A DNA stretch of 64,000 nt from Nitrospirales bacterium (GTDB lineage Bacteria; Nitrospirota; Nitrospiria; Nitrospirales; UBA8639): the NCBI GenBank assembly GCA_029261295.1, contig JAJDBP010000016.1:1-64000 (forward strand). Direction: 5' to 3'. The notes under the pieces are model-generated. The model worked only from the letters and a program-made list of their open reading frames with translations. It made no database searches and had not been told where the DNA came from. The first letter of the stretch is position 1. The number at the start of each line of letters is the position of its first letter. The translations under genes and the position numbers were made by a program. Of this stretch, positions 52,982 through 63,029 are shown in pieces.

Positions 52982-53701
52982 TCAAATATGAGTTGGTAGT
53001 AAGTGTCCGACCTTCACATAAATGAGGGCGCCTTCCTCTTTTGTAAAGGGCGTATGTGTACTGAGATGGGGGGAGCGGATCCATGAGCCCGTTGGATAGC
53101 GATCATGCTCGTCATAAAAGATTCCTTCCAAGACAAGGATTTCTTCTCCACCTCGATGGGAGTGTTGTGTGAACTGAGTATGAGGTGCCCACCGAACCAG
53201 TGCCACATGTTCATGTTCATTTTCGTGTAGCGGCATGACCTGAAGTCCATCTGCAATTCCAGGACGCCAGGTGGCCTGGTGGGTATTGATCGCCATGGGT
53301 TGCTTATCGTTCTGAGAGAATTGATAGGCTTTGATGAATAATATGCATCCTTGAGTTCCTACTCTTGCCCTAGGCAAGGTTCCAATTGGATTTCTGACAT
53401 AGGTTCCTACGGGATATTCCCTCTGATCATCAGTGAAGGTTCCTTCGAGAATAAAAATTTCTGTGTCACCATCATAAAGGTTCAAAGCCAATTCGTGATG
53501 AGAGGTGTAGCGAACAATGTTGGTTGATCGGACGGAGTCACTACCTATCCGATCAAATGGCATCTGTTCAACTCCGAGTCTTGAGGAAGCCGTCCAAGAA
53601 TACTCTTCAGGTTTAATCACCACCCGTTGGTGAATATCACCATTCACGTATCCATCTTCTGGCGACGAGGCGAGGGTATGTTGATTGGAAAAGACAGACA
53701 T
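52982..53701 (-). CDS. Double-cupin ChrR-like protein
   Basis: A 239-residue protein made of two cupin domains of the ChrR anti-sigma C-terminal type. The first has HHELALNLYDGDTEIFILEGTFTDDQREYPVGTYVRNP, the second FTQHSHRGGEEILVLEGIFYDEHDRYPTGSWIRSPH. His and Glu ligands of a cupin metal site occur in both, more completely in the second. The zinc-binding anti-sigma domain of ChrR is absent and no sigma factor is adjacent, so it is probably an enzyme or sensor of the singlet-oxygen-response type without the sigma partner. Confidence 0.88.
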   Translation of the reverse strand: MSVFSNQHTLASSPEDGYVNGDIHQRVVIKPEEYSWTASSRLGVEQMPFDRIGSDSVRSTNIVRYTSHHELALNLYDGDTEIFILEGTFTDDQREYPVGTYVRNPIGTLPRARVGTQGCILFIKAYQFSQNDKQPMAINTHQATWRPGIADGLQVMPLHENEHEHVALVRWAPHTQFTQHSHRGGEEILVLEGIFYDEHDRYPTGSWIRSPHLSTHTPFTKEEGALIYVKVGHLLPTHI

Positions 53702-53899
53702 TACTTGAAAAGATGACCCCAGTTGAAATGGTTGCCTACTTGGAAATGTCCGGCAAGATCATATTCCTTATCGGAGCAAATGGGGAAGCCCACACCCGTT
53801 CGGAATTTCCAGTTAGATTTGGGATGCCAAAGAATAGTGAGCTATCCAAAATTTACGTGAGAGCAGGGAAGATTCCCCTCCCCCAACAAGGCAGTGTGA

Positions 53900-54571
53900 T
53901 CAGTTGAGTGGCTGAAGACACGCCTCAGAATCATGTTTTGGATTATTTACCAGAGTACTGACCGGAAATGCCTCCATTTCCTCTGGAGGAAATGATTGTA
54001 GCAGGGGTGCCAAGTGTTGCGGATCCTGAATTCGGGGATCTAGCCACGTGTCATAATCTTGTGGCTGTAAGATAACTGGCATTCGGTGGTGGATCGGTTC
54101 CATGATTGAGTTGGGGCCAATGGTAAGCATGGCACATGTTTCCACGGAATCATTGGTTTCTGGCCTCCATTGTTCCCAGATTCCTGCAAAGCAAAAAGAG
54201 CGTTGATTCTTCATTCGAATATAGTAGGGCTGCTTCGCCTTCCCTTCACGTTTCCATTCAAAGAATCCATCAGCTAAAACCACACAGCGTTGTTGTTTAA
54301 ACGCCTTCCGAAAGGAGGGTTTCTCAGACACCGTTTCGGCTCGGGCGTTAATCAGCTTGTTCCCGATGCTCGAATCTTTGGCCCAGGATGGAACGAGGCC
54401 CCATTTGAATTCTCTCCATTCTCGTTCATGAGATCCTGGAATAGAACGCACGCAAGCAATGGGTTGTGACGGGGCAATGTTGTAGCGTGGCGGTAAGATC
54501 GGAGGATTAGGGAAGCCTAGCAGAGCGGCAAGATTTTTAAAGTTTTCTTTTCGAGTGAAGCGGCCGCACAT
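53900..54571 (-). CDS. SRAP-domain protein (YedK/HMCES type)
   Basis: A 223-residue DNA-repair enzyme that crosslinks to abasic sites. The essential Cys2 in MCGRF is right after the start Met. NARAETVSEKPSFRKAFKQQRCVVLADGFFEWKR supplies the Asn and Glu, and IHHRMPVI the His of the active site. Length is typical. Its ATG overlaps no other gene, but the DUF1499 stop lies directly upstream with zero bases between, so the two are probably co-transcribed. Confidence 0.96.
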   Translation of the reverse strand: MCGRFTRKENFKNLAALLGFPNPPILPPRYNIAPSQPIACVRSIPGSHEREWREFKWGLVPSWAKDSSIGNKLINARAETVSEKPSFRKAFKQQRCVVLADGFFEWKREGKAKQPYYIRMKNQRSFCFAGIWEQWRPETNDSVETCAMLTIGPNSIMEPIHHRMPVILQPQDYDTWLDPRIQDPQHLAPLLQSFPPEEMEAFPVSTLVNNPKHDSEACLQPLN

Positions 54572-55093
54572 TTATGAATAGCCGGAAGGTTTGGGGTTTG
54601 TCCGAATCATCTTTTCAGAACCTGATTTGGCGTGTTCCTGAAACAAACTCGAAATTAATTCAACTCGTTTTCTGTTAGCTCCAAAGTCACTATGCCCCAC
54701 CCTTGAGGCTGAACGGATGTGGATGGCGTGATTCGAGCGATCATGTCGGACTTCCAAATCATCGACAAACCCAAAAAGCTTTGAAGCAAATGTGGCAGCC
54801 AGATAAGCTTCTTCCTCAATGCTAATCTTGCCACCAACCTTCTGAATGGTGTGTTTCAACGCATTCATCGCGGAGCCGGTCATGGCAGCTGGATAGTGAA
54901 TAGGGGGAATAGCATGTGAATCACCCTCAGCAATTTCACTCACGACACAGTTGGGTGAATCAGGGCAAGGAGTGAGACGTCCCCCTACTAACCCAGGAGG
55001 TTTCCCTGACTTGGACATCGTGCCAAGCATATAAAATCGAGCAGCGATAAGGAGGGAAATAAGAACGGTAATAATCAGAATCGCTTTGAACAT
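54572..55093 (-). CDS. DUF1499 family protein
   Basis: A 173-residue protein with one N-terminal membrane helix (about 3-20). The DUF1499 landmarks are LTPCPDSPNCVVSEIAEGDSHAIPPIHY, TIQKVGGKI, YLAATFASKLFGFVDDLEVRHD and the terminal SASRVGHSDFGANRKRVE. The family has no proven function. It is next to the SRAP gene, ending at its start, so translation may be coupled. Confidence 0.92.
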   Translation of the reverse strand: MFKAILIITVLISLLIAARFYMLGTMSKSGKPPGLVGGRLTPCPDSPNCVVSEIAEGDSHAIPPIHYPAAMTGSAMNALKHTIQKVGGKISIEEEAYLAATFASKLFGFVDDLEVRHDRSNHAIHIRSASRVGHSDFGANRKRVELISSLFQEHAKSGSEKMIRTNPKPSGYS

Positions 55094-55294
55094 TTTATTA
55101 GTACAGCAGTATAGGGAATATCCGGCTGGCTTTATGATATCGAGAAGGAAGGCATTGGGATCGAAGATGTCCTACAATGACAACCTTCTAGTCCTTCAGT
55201 GTTCCTGCCATGAGACCTATTCTCCAACGACCACGAAATACAAGAAAAAATGGGAAAGATAAAGTCTCTAAAACTTTATTGTTCCGTATAAAGC

Positions 55295-55822
55295 CTATTG
55301 GCCTTTTTTCAAGGTGATGTCGATCATCATTTCGTCGGCGAGGCGTTCGAGAATGGTGCGGATCTGTTCAGAATCGGTTTCGGTAGGTGGGACAAGCTCG
55401 GCCTCGGCCCGAAAAAGCCGGTCTCCTGACATGGGGGCACTTTCGACAACCGTTCGAAGATCTTGCATGCTGACTCCAAGGGCAGCCAATTTACCTGAAA
55501 TCTCACGCATGATCCCTGGACGGTCTTGTCCAACCAGTTCCAGGCGCAACGAGTTATGATGGTCGATATGCGCCAGTGACCAGTCACTGTCCACCACACT
55601 GACGGACAGCCCTCTGTCTGCTAGCGTCGGTAGTGCCGCAATGAAACCCTCCGCCTGACTTTCAGGAAGGTGAATCTGAACAACTCCAGCAAAATGCCCT
55701 GCTAGGCGAGCCATTCGGCTCTCGTCCCAGTTACCCTCATGTTTGGCAATTAAATCTGCCAGAGTCTCGACCAACCCAGGCCGATCTTTGCCGATGACTG
55801 TAAGAACCAGTGCACGCGCCAT
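55295..55822 (-). CDS. ACT-domain protein (GcvR-like)
   Basis: A 175-residue protein made of two ACT domains: ALVLTVIGKDRPGLVETLADLIAKHEGNW at 3-31 and LRLELVGQDRPGIMREISGKLAALGVSMQDLRTVV at about 92-127. This is the layout of GcvR, the repressor partner in glycine-cleavage control, and of similar amino-acid-sensing regulators. The glycine-cleavage genes are not nearby. It is flanked by 200 bp and 84 bp of non-coding DNA. Confidence 0.92.
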   Translation of the reverse strand: MARALVLTVIGKDRPGLVETLADLIAKHEGNWDESRMARLAGHFAGVVQIHLPESQAEGFIAALPTLADRGLSVSVVDSDWSLAHIDHHNSLRLELVGQDRPGIMREISGKLAALGVSMQDLRTVVESAPMSGDRLFRAEAELVPPTETDSEQIRTILERLADEMMIDITLKKGQ

Positions 55823-55906
55823 GGCGGCAGTCTAGACATTCATACTGTCGAATGACAAGACCTGGTTGGAAATTCTGAATACCTCTGAATTCAGAAGAAA
55901 TAGGGG

Positions 55907-56578
55907 TTAGGGAATCCGATCAACCGTCAGAATCAAATACCCACAATTATTGCTATAAAAATAATCGAGTTGGGTATCGTTCGCAAAGACATACAACTCC
56001 CCAGTGCCTGGTGCAGTGAATGTTCCAGTCACGACTTCCATATGAGCTAACTCTTCCACATTTTCCATATTCGTGGCGAAAGAAAAGTGGCCATTTTCAT
56101 TCTTCTCTGACCCTTCTACCACACCTTGAAGGACCATAAGATCATCATCCCAAGAAGAACTAAATAAGCGCCCAAACAATCTTATCGTCTTACGCCAAAA
56201 CGTATTAGCATGATTACCCCAACCCAGTATGGGGTGGGCATCAATCCCAGCATCAAACCAGCCATGAGCAAATTTTTCTATACGAAACCGATATCGCATA
56301 TCCTTCACTAGTTTGATACCCGAATAATTTTTTCGTTCATGGGCTAGAACAAAAAACCGTTTTTCACCATCTTCCTTCTTTAACTCTTCGGCAGGGTCAT
56401 GGGAAGTGGATGCTCTATCGTTTTGTGATTGTATATGGTCAATCTCCTTTTTCAGCTTCTTTGAAATATTTTCTTGCTCTTTCGTCTCCCCTGACGATTC
56501 ACTACACAGCGATACAGACTGACAGCCTTGTAACGTGATCAGCAAAAGAAACCAGGGAAGGAGTCTTCGAATACACAT
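55907..56578 (-). CDS. Lipoprotein with lectin-like C terminus, partner of the DUF2235 lipoprotein
   Basis: About 223 residues with a lipoprotein signal (LITLQGC). A charged coiled segment follows (KKEIDHIQSQNDRASTSHDPAEELKKEDGEKRF). The last 150 residues are a beta sandwich with GWFDAGIDAHPILGWGNHANTF and GTGELYVFANDTQLDYFYSNNCGYLILTV, recalling PA-IL-type galactose lectins. It is 16 bp or more downstream of the DUF2235 gene on the same strand, so a functional pair is likely. An upstream ATG (56605) is possible; the ribosome-binding site is weak for both. Confidence 0.75.
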   Translation of the reverse strand: MCIRRLLPWFLLLITLQGCQSVSLCSESSGETKEQENISKKLKKEIDHIQSQNDRASTSHDPAEELKKEDGEKRFFVLAHERKNYSGIKLVKDMRYRFRIEKFAHGWFDAGIDAHPILGWGNHANTFWRKTIRLFGRLFSSSWDDDLMVLQGVVEGSEKNENGHFSFATNMENVEELAHMEVVTGTFTAPGTGELYVFANDTQLDYFYSNNCGYLILTVDRIP

Positions 56579-56621
56579 ACCGTCGAAAGAAAAAATGCAA
56601 GACATGCGCTGCTAGCGCCGC

Positions 56622-57932
56622 CTATTCCTCAGAACATGTCGGTTGAAGTGGGTAATTCACCCCTATTATTTCGTCTTTAAAACGGATAGGGACAGAATCA
56701 GCATCCTTCCGCTCTTCATAACTTGAATGGATATTGGCTTCCTTTGGAAGTTTTCGGTCCTCACAATCGCTCCCGATATTGGCAGGCCAATCTCCAAATG
56801 ACCAATGAGTTAATCCTTTTGCGTTCGCATTCGTTTGATGAAGGACTCCACTGTTGAAGGTATAGTGATCATCTAATAAATCGAGCATCCAGTTATAGGA
56901 TAGGCCCGGGAGCTGATCCGAATCCGCGTAGCCTCCTCCCACATCGGCGTGAGCGCCTGGAAACCAGACTTCATCAATTTTGGTCCTAGGGTTCATAGGT
57001 TGACACATCAAAGTTTGTTGGAAATTTGTCCGCTTTTCGTCGATAGAAACTGCATGCGCGATATGCTGAAAAGGCGGATAGGCACCTAATTTGTATCGAT
57101 GACTGTTTCTCGCATCACAGTTGCCATATTCTATAAACGAAGAACCAGGCACCGTATCCCAAAGTCCTAAAAACGTCACTTCCACTGGTATGACGTCAAT
57201 TTTGTGTTGAGTGTGAATTTCTTGAGCCAGAGGTGGGGGAGTCTGAGGAGTCCAGTTTTTCCAATAGGTTTGTTTTTCGTAATCTTTAGCCGTTTGAGAA
57301 TTTCCATCATTTTCTGGATTGTCAGGATCATATACCCCTTTAGTTCTCGCATCCTTCGTCAACTCAATAATCTTATTGCTAATCCTGATTTGTTCTTTTT
57401 CTTGGTCTGGCCCAGGAAAATTTTCGGGAAGACCGCTATAGCCTAATAACCCAGCAAGAATGCGAGCTTGGTGGGCGCCTCGACTAAATCCCAATATAAA
57501 GATCTTGTCTTTAGCGCGATAATGTTGGGCAAGAAATCGATATCCAATTAATATCCGCTCTTCCATACCTAACCCTAAAATCATTCCAGTCAGGGTTAAA
57601 AAACTATTTTTTGTCCCTACTCCATCAATGTAAATGCTTTGGGTTAATGGAGCATTGCTATGAGCAAGGACGGTATAGAGGCGGTGAACATTGGTTTCCA
57701 AAATAGGATCATTGGCGGTTCCATCAAAAAACACAAAAAGGTTTTTATGCTCCACCGATTCTTCTAAATTCTCATTGGCTTGTTTATCCCTTGGGTATGT
57801 AATGGTCGTCGGGAAGGTCGGAATGTACGCACAGCCCGAACTCAATATGAACGCCAACAGACAAAAGACCAACAAAAAACGGTGCATCATTTGTTCTGGC
57901 AGTGAGTTTTTTGTCTTGTGATTTGAATCCAT
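56622..57932 (-). CDS. DUF2235 lipoprotein (Tle1-like alpha/beta hydrolase)
   Basis: A 436-residue hydrolase of the DUF2235 family, which includes Tle1-type phospholipases of type VI secretion. FVFFDGTANDP opens the fold; the nucleophile Ser150 sits in GFSRGAHQARILAG; FLGLWDTVPG and VWFPGAHADVGGGYAD give the other catalytic-site blocks. Unusually, a lipoprotein signal precedes the domain: lipobox with Cys34 in SSGCAY. AGGAG 8 nt upstream of the ATG at 57932 supports the start. The lipid anchor argues for a resident envelope enzyme, not a secreted effector. The partner lipoprotein gene follows. Confidence 0.93.
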   Translation of the reverse strand: MDSNHKTKNSLPEQMMHRFLLVFCLLAFILSSGCAYIPTFPTTITYPRDKQANENLEESVEHKNLFVFFDGTANDPILETNVHRLYTVLAHSNAPLTQSIYIDGVGTKNSFLTLTGMILGLGMEERILIGYRFLAQHYRAKDKIFILGFSRGAHQARILAGLLGYSGLPENFPGPDQEKEQIRISNKIIELTKDARTKGVYDPDNPENDGNSQTAKDYEKQTYWKNWTPQTPPPLAQEIHTQHKIDVIPVEVTFLGLWDTVPGSSFIEYGNCDARNSHRYKLGAYPPFQHIAHAVSIDEKRTNFQQTLMCQPMNPRTKIDEVWFPGAHADVGGGYADSDQLPGLSYNWMLDLLDDHYTFNSGVLHQTNANAKGLTHWSFGDWPANIGSDCEDRKLPKEANIHSSYEERKDADSVPIRFKDEIIGVNYPLQPTCSEE

Positions 57933-58478
57933 AGTGCACTCCTTGGATGAAAGAAAAGCCTCAAACCTTGAATGAAGATTCTTTATAAAAAACAGAAGCT
58001 CACGGAATCTCTGAATAAGGTAAGCGCCTCCCTGAATGATAAACGTTTGAGGGTAATGGAATATAAATAATTTAGAAATAAGTCAAGAAAATAATTCTAT
58101 CCATTGACCAGACGGATGCAACAGGCGGATTTGCGAGCAGATGAGGGAGTCTGATACTCGGTGCCACGACAACTAAGTGCGGTTGGTAATGGCGAAGCTA
58201 TTATTCAAAGAAAAGGCGTAAGAGGGGAATGAGGTGGGAGAGGTCCACGGATCAACAGTCAGCAGCCTTAGCCTTTTACGGTAAAGGCTTTACGTCAATA
58301 CCAGGGTGAGGAAAACCGGTATTCGAATTGGCTTGGAGGGCCCGGGATCAGTACATCCTGGGATTGAACTGCACAGCGTGACTGATGAGTATGGAGCGAA
58401 AACAAAACTCGCAGCTGTGTGTTTTAGGAATCATCATCCCAGTGTCAATTGCAGGTGACCTGTTGGTCTAGGGGTGAA
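57933..58478. other. Intergenic region, no gene supported
   Basis: A 546-bp gap between the DUF2235 gene and the gene at 58479-58940, all minus. Both strands lack a frame with a ribosome-binding site and family features. No operator or terminator was found. Confidence 0.4.
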
Positions 58479-58940
58479 TCAACTTGAGGTTGCGGGAATC
58501 GTACCCCGTTCTTCGACCGTCTCCTTTCCTTCGCCCCCAAATCGAGTGGCGAAATACCCGATGATGATTCCAACAATGGCTCCTTCGAGTATAAACCAAA
58601 ATGGCGAGGACAATATTCCGTTCGTGCCGAAGGTATGCACCATAATGGCCTTCATGTCGTTGTAGGCGAAGAACGTCAGTACGAAATTCATCCATGCGCC
58701 AATGACCGTGGATCGAATCCACCATGGTAACGGCAACTTGAGAATGGGGTGCCATGTGAAGACTCCGAATACCCCAATGACCGCCCCAACAGTTGTATAC
58801 CAAAACAAGATCCCCCAGCGTAGCAACCAGCTGGCATCCGGCAGAAAGAAGGGAAAAGACACAAATCCTAGAAGGCCGAAGATCAAGCCCATGCTCTTGC
58901 CAATAGTAATTCGGGTAATGAGTGATGGATTGCTCAACAT
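58479..58940 (-). CDS. Small integral membrane protein
   Basis: A 153-residue protein with four predicted helices (about 15-33, 38-60, 75-100, 112-135) and a short acidic tail with EGKETVEERG. AAAGGAGGGG upstream makes the ATG at 58940 strongly supported over an in-frame start eight codons earlier. The helix pattern has two Trp-rich ends typical of small membrane enzymes or transporters. No family name can be given. Confidence 0.8.
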   Translation of the reverse strand: MLSNPSLITRITIGKSMGLIFGLLGFVSFPFFLPDASWLLRWGILFWYTTVGAVIGVFGVFTWHPILKLPLPWWIRSTVIGAWMNFVLTFFAYNDMKAIMVHTFGTNGILSSPFWFILEGAIVGIIIGYFATRFGGEGKETVEERGTIPATSS

Positions 58941-59452
58941 TGAATCCCCTCCTTTCGCCGTCATTCGCCCTATTCTGGGTGGTTACCCGTTATAGTATAT
59001 TAGCCTGTTCTCTAGAAGAGAAAGAAGGCAAAAGTGAGGCCAGCCGATAATTTATTTCTGGTCATATCATTGTAAGTTGTTGCCTGACCTCAAGAAAATC
59101 CAACCCTCCTTCCGAGCTGTTTTTCCCAGAATGGTTTTTATGTGTTTGAGATGGGGTATTTCGGGGCAGGCCTCCTTTTTGAAATTGGGGCAAAAATTCA
59201 CTGCTACAGTAAAAGACTGACTTGATCCGCGCTCAGCTTCAAAAACTTTCACGCGGCTCAACGAACGTTAGGGGGAATGGGAGTCTTGGCAATGATCAAG
59301 AAAGGGTAAAAGAAAGCCCGGGCGTGAAATGAGCAATCATTCACCTAACAGTTATAAACACTGGCGGCATAGTGAAGGCAATCCCTAAGGGATTATCGTC
59401 TCAATGCAGTCTTTGCAATAGAATCGATTTTGCCGCAGGGTATTTCGAAGGG
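58941..59452. other. Intergenic region, no gene supported
   Basis: A 512-bp gap. A minus-strand frame at 59067-59261 (64 codons) has no features. It would contain the terminator of the RapA-like gene, but I see no strong hairpin after 59453 on the minus strand. Confidence 0.4.
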
Positions 59453-62233
59453 TTAGTGCGTATAAATGACACGCAGGGCGGACAGTTTGAGGGTACTGCC
59501 TTGCAAGCGCTTTTCCAGATCGGAAATTTTAGTGCTCAGGGAATGAACTTCTTCATTGCGAATTGTAGGGTTGCGTTTTTTCAGAGAAAGCAGACGCTGT
59601 AACTCGCTATCTAATTCTGTGTGCATCGACGTGATGGCAGTATTGCGAAACATGGGGAGCTGTTGCGAGGCAATTTCCTCAATGACTTGCACCTGCTTTT
59701 TTAATGTCGCGCGTGTTCTATCGATCATTTGCCGAGCGACGTCCTGATCCATTTTTTCTAATAGAGTTTCGTAGGTGTCAGGTGGTAGTCGTTGGGCATA
59801 GTTTCTTCCCTCCTGGTTGATAAGTAAGCGCAATGCATTGCAAGGAAGGTAGCGACCGATGTCTACCCAAGCGGGAGCCGGGCAGTTTGGTTCGAATAGT
59901 GCTTCGATTAAAATACTGCGAGGTGAAACTTGTGGCATGTGTAACGTGCAAATGCTGACTCGGCCTTTTTCTCCGTTCAAAATCATGTCGATTGTCGCGC
60001 GCACCAATGGGTGCTCCCAGCTCAGAAAGTGCATATCTTCTCTGGCCAAGGCGGTCTCGCGATTGGTGGTTACGGTGATGCCGTCTTCTGGTACCTCAGG
60101 AAATTGGTCGACCTCTAAATGAGCACCAGGTCGTACGATCCAACTGTTTATCGAATGATCTTCCATTTCAACCCCAAAACAGTCAAAAGCCTTTTCGAGG
60201 TATTTGGATAACACGCCCGCATGCTCATGTTGCTTGATTTCTTCAATCAACGGGTCGGCAATTTCTGGACGACAACTACTGAGTTCGAGTAACCGGTTTC
60301 GTCCAAGGTCGAGTTGTCTGATTTTTTGTTCGTGCAGATGCTTGCACTGGCTGATAAACCGGTCTTCATCGAAGTGTTCACCGATTAGGTAGGCGGAAAA
60401 TTGTTCATGCATCTCGGCCTTGATGTATTGACCGGTTATGCAACTACATTCAAATGCATTAAGTGCATGATGGTACCAGTTGCTTAGCCGTGCCTCTCTT
60501 GAACCTGCCGCAAAAGGTACGTGAATGTTGATATCATGTTGCTGGCCAATTCTATCCAGGCGGCCAATGCGCTGCTCCAGCAAATCGGGGTTATCGGGTA
60601 GGTCAAACAAGACGATATTGTGGAGAAATTGAAAGTTTCGGCCTTCGCCACCAATCTCTGAGCAAATCAATATTTGCGCACCTTCCTCGGCATCAGCAAA
60701 CCAGGCGGCAGCGCGGTCTCGCTCCAGGAGATTCATCTGTTCGTGAAAAACGCCGGCATGCACACCATGCTTTTTCCGCAGTATGGTTGATGTGGACACT
60801 GCGGTCTCGGCTGTCGCGCAAATTAATAGAACTTTGTGGGGCGAGAGTTCTCGCAGTGTATCGGAAAGCCAGTGAATACGAGTTTCGTTTCTGTCATTGT
60901 CGAGTACAGCAGGCAGGAAATGACGCTGGGGAAACCCTTTGATCGTCGCTCGCGTATTCCTAAACAGCATACGGCCAGTGCCGTGTTGATCAATTAAATG
61001 GTTGATGAGGTGTCGTCGAATCGTATGGGCATCGTCGTTATCGGCATTGATGCGGGTTAGGTCGATGGCATCGCTATCATGAATGAGCGAACGTAATCGC
61101 GCCAGATCATCTTCAGCCATTGCCTGATTATCGAGTAAGAGATTCACTAGCTCGACAGTCCCGGCATGTTGTTCCTCTTCGGCAAAATAGCTTTCGAGCG
61201 AGTGGAATCTGGGCGGGTCGAGTAGGCGCAAGCGGGCAAAATGCCCCGCAGTACCAAATTGCTCGGGTGTCGCTGTTAGCAACAAGACGGAATCTGTCTG
61301 ATTAGCCAAGGTTTCGATTTGTCGATACTCTCGACTGCTCTCATTCGGTGTCCACTCAAGATGGTGCGCCTCATCGACGACCAATATATCCCAATCGCAC
61401 GTGGCAATAAACGGGGCGATGTCATCGCGGCAGGCAAAGTGCAATCCGCATAAAACAAGGGAAAATTGATCGAAATAATTTTCAATAGGTACCGATTCTT
61501 CAAAGTCGTCGACTGCCTCGTCGGCACTTGAAAAATACCCTTCATCGATTATGGTGAAGCGCAAATTAAAGCGCCGGAGTAATTCGACCAGCCACTGATT
61601 CAGTAGGGGTTCTGGCACGATAATTAATGCACGGTGTATTTGTCCGGTCAGTATCAGGCGGTGCAGAATTAAGCCAGCTTCAATGGTTTTACCGAGGCCC
61701 ACTTCATCGGCGAGCAGAACACGCGGGGCTATTCGATTTGATACTTCATGGGCAATATACATTTGATGTGGGATCAGGCTGACACGTGGCCCGTGCAAGC
61801 CAAAGCTTGCTGATGCGTGTTGCGTAGAAAGGTGTCGCAGGGTTTCCGCCCGCAACTCAAACCATTTATTGTCGTTAACTTGCCCGGCAAACAGTTTGTC
61901 TTGCGGTAAATTAAAAGCCATCTCATCGGACAGTTCACATTCATGCATGGTGGCAGCCTCGCCATTTTCTCGCATGCCGTGGTAACGCACGGTTCCGCTG
62001 ACATGTTCTATTTTGGTGATTGACAGGCACCAACCATCGATACTTGTAATTGAATCACCGATATCAAATTCAACACGGGTCAGCGGAGCAGTGTCTTTTG
62101 CATACGTGCGTGTTTCATCGGCGGCGGGAAATTCCATTTCCACTGTTCGGAAGGCAACAGATTGGACGATGCCCAAACCGAGTGTGGCATCATTGTCGCT
62201 CACCCAGCGCTGGCCAGGGATAAATTCATGCAT
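59453..62233 (-). CDS. rapA: RapA-like SNF2 helicase (RNA polymerase-associated)
   Basis: A 926-residue SNF2-type ATPase. After an N-terminal pair of Tudor-like barrels (about 1-110), Walker A LADEVGLGKT is at 174-183 and the DEAH box in VVDEAHHLEW near 285. Helicase motifs V and VI follow as GGEGRNFQFLHNIVLFDLP and EQRIGRLDRIGQQHDI. The C-terminal half has the long helical region of RapA, which helps recycle RNA polymerase in gammaproteobacteria. The start is well defined. Codon use looks different from neighbours, and no other transcription gene is near, consistent with transfer. Non-coding gaps of 512 bp and 858 bp flank it. Confidence 0.93.
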   Translation of the reverse strand: MHEFIPGQRWVSDNDATLGLGIVQSVAFRTVEMEFPAADETRTYAKDTAPLTRVEFDIGDSITSIDGWCLSITKIEHVSGTVRYHGMRENGEAATMHECELSDEMAFNLPQDKLFAGQVNDNKWFELRAETLRHLSTQHASASFGLHGPRVSLIPHQMYIAHEVSNRIAPRVLLADEVGLGKTIEAGLILHRLILTGQIHRALIIVPEPLLNQWLVELLRRFNLRFTIIDEGYFSSADEAVDDFEESVPIENYFDQFSLVLCGLHFACRDDIAPFIATCDWDILVVDEAHHLEWTPNESSREYRQIETLANQTDSVLLLTATPEQFGTAGHFARLRLLDPPRFHSLESYFAEEEQHAGTVELVNLLLDNQAMAEDDLARLRSLIHDSDAIDLTRINADNDDAHTIRRHLINHLIDQHGTGRMLFRNTRATIKGFPQRHFLPAVLDNDRNETRIHWLSDTLRELSPHKVLLICATAETAVSTSTILRKKHGVHAGVFHEQMNLLERDRAAAWFADAEEGAQILICSEIGGEGRNFQFLHNIVLFDLPDNPDLLEQRIGRLDRIGQQHDINIHVPFAAGSREARLSNWYHHALNAFECSCITGQYIKAEMHEQFSAYLIGEHFDEDRFISQCKHLHEQKIRQLDLGRNRLLELSSCRPEIADPLIEEIKQHEHAGVLSKYLEKAFDCFGVEMEDHSINSWIVRPGAHLEVDQFPEVPEDGITVTTNRETALAREDMHFLSWEHPLVRATIDMILNGEKGRVSICTLHMPQVSPRSILIEALFEPNCPAPAWVDIGRYLPCNALRLLINQEGRNYAQRLPPDTYETLLEKMDQDVARQMIDRTRATLKKQVQVIEEIASQQLPMFRNTAITSMHTELDSELQRLLSLKKRNPTIRNEEVHSLSTKISDLEKRLQGSTLKLSALRVIYTH

Positions 62234-63005
62234 AGTATTTGGTCATCTTCTTTTATAGGGTCAGGCATTGTTGCTCTACGAAGCACTAAAAAACAGTTTC
62301 GTAGATATGGAAGTCAGTTGTTTACATGGCCAGCGAAAAGGAAAAGCGGTTAAGACTCTCCTTGATTCAGGGGCACGTCTGTTGTTGAATTAAAAACTCG
62401 TCTTTGTCAATTTCGAGAAACACAAAATTTGGAATAGAATGCGGGATAAATTAGATACATACAATGCAATTAAGAATATTCAATTACCAAAGAGAAATCG
62501 AGAAAAATCACCTTTCCGTTATCTTTAGGTAAAAAATGGCGGCAATTGTTGGAAATTCCTACCCAATTTTGAAGCTCCAGTGAAAAGGTTAATCTCAATT
62601 TCTAGAAACAGGTTTATAGCAGAATTTGCCCAGAACAGAGTACTGGCGTTAACCACCTCAATCGTTGATTGGATTGGTGGGCCCTACAAGGGTCGGGCCT
62701 GTGGCTAGCTGCTATAGAATCAGGGGGCCAACTAGATAAAGTTTCAACTTTCGGAAGGGTTTTGTTTATCCCTATTAAGGATCAAATTTGTTTAGAACCT
62801 ACTTAGATCGGGTCTTCATCCTTAGCAGTAGGGTTTCCACATGGTGAGGGGCCGACGTCTTTCTCGTAGCCTTTGACTGGACCATTAACGAATCGGTTGT
62901 GTTTTTATATATTGGCCTCACCTCCAAAGAAAGCCAAGCAAAATGGGTTTTTGGGTTTCCCTTGTTAGTGGGCAAGGAAATAGGTGCAAAAAGAAAAAAC
63001 GTAAT

Positions 63006-63024
63006 ATTGCAAATAATTTGCAAT
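63006..63024 (+). promoter_or_regulatory. Perfect 9-1-9 palindrome, Fur/Zur-type operator candidate
   Basis: ATTGCAAAT-A-ATTTGCAAT is a perfect 19-bp palindrome with the 9-1-9 (and internal 7-1-7) geometry of Fur-family boxes. It lies just upstream of a -35/-10 pair and 68 bp before the ATG of a His-rich secreted peptide, which fits metal control. Confidence 0.62.
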
Positions 63025-63029
63025 TGGCA

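Noticed and set aside
53713-53907. 64-codon plus frame between the cupin and SRAP genes
   Set aside because: Weak start context and no recognisable features; fits a promoter gap better.
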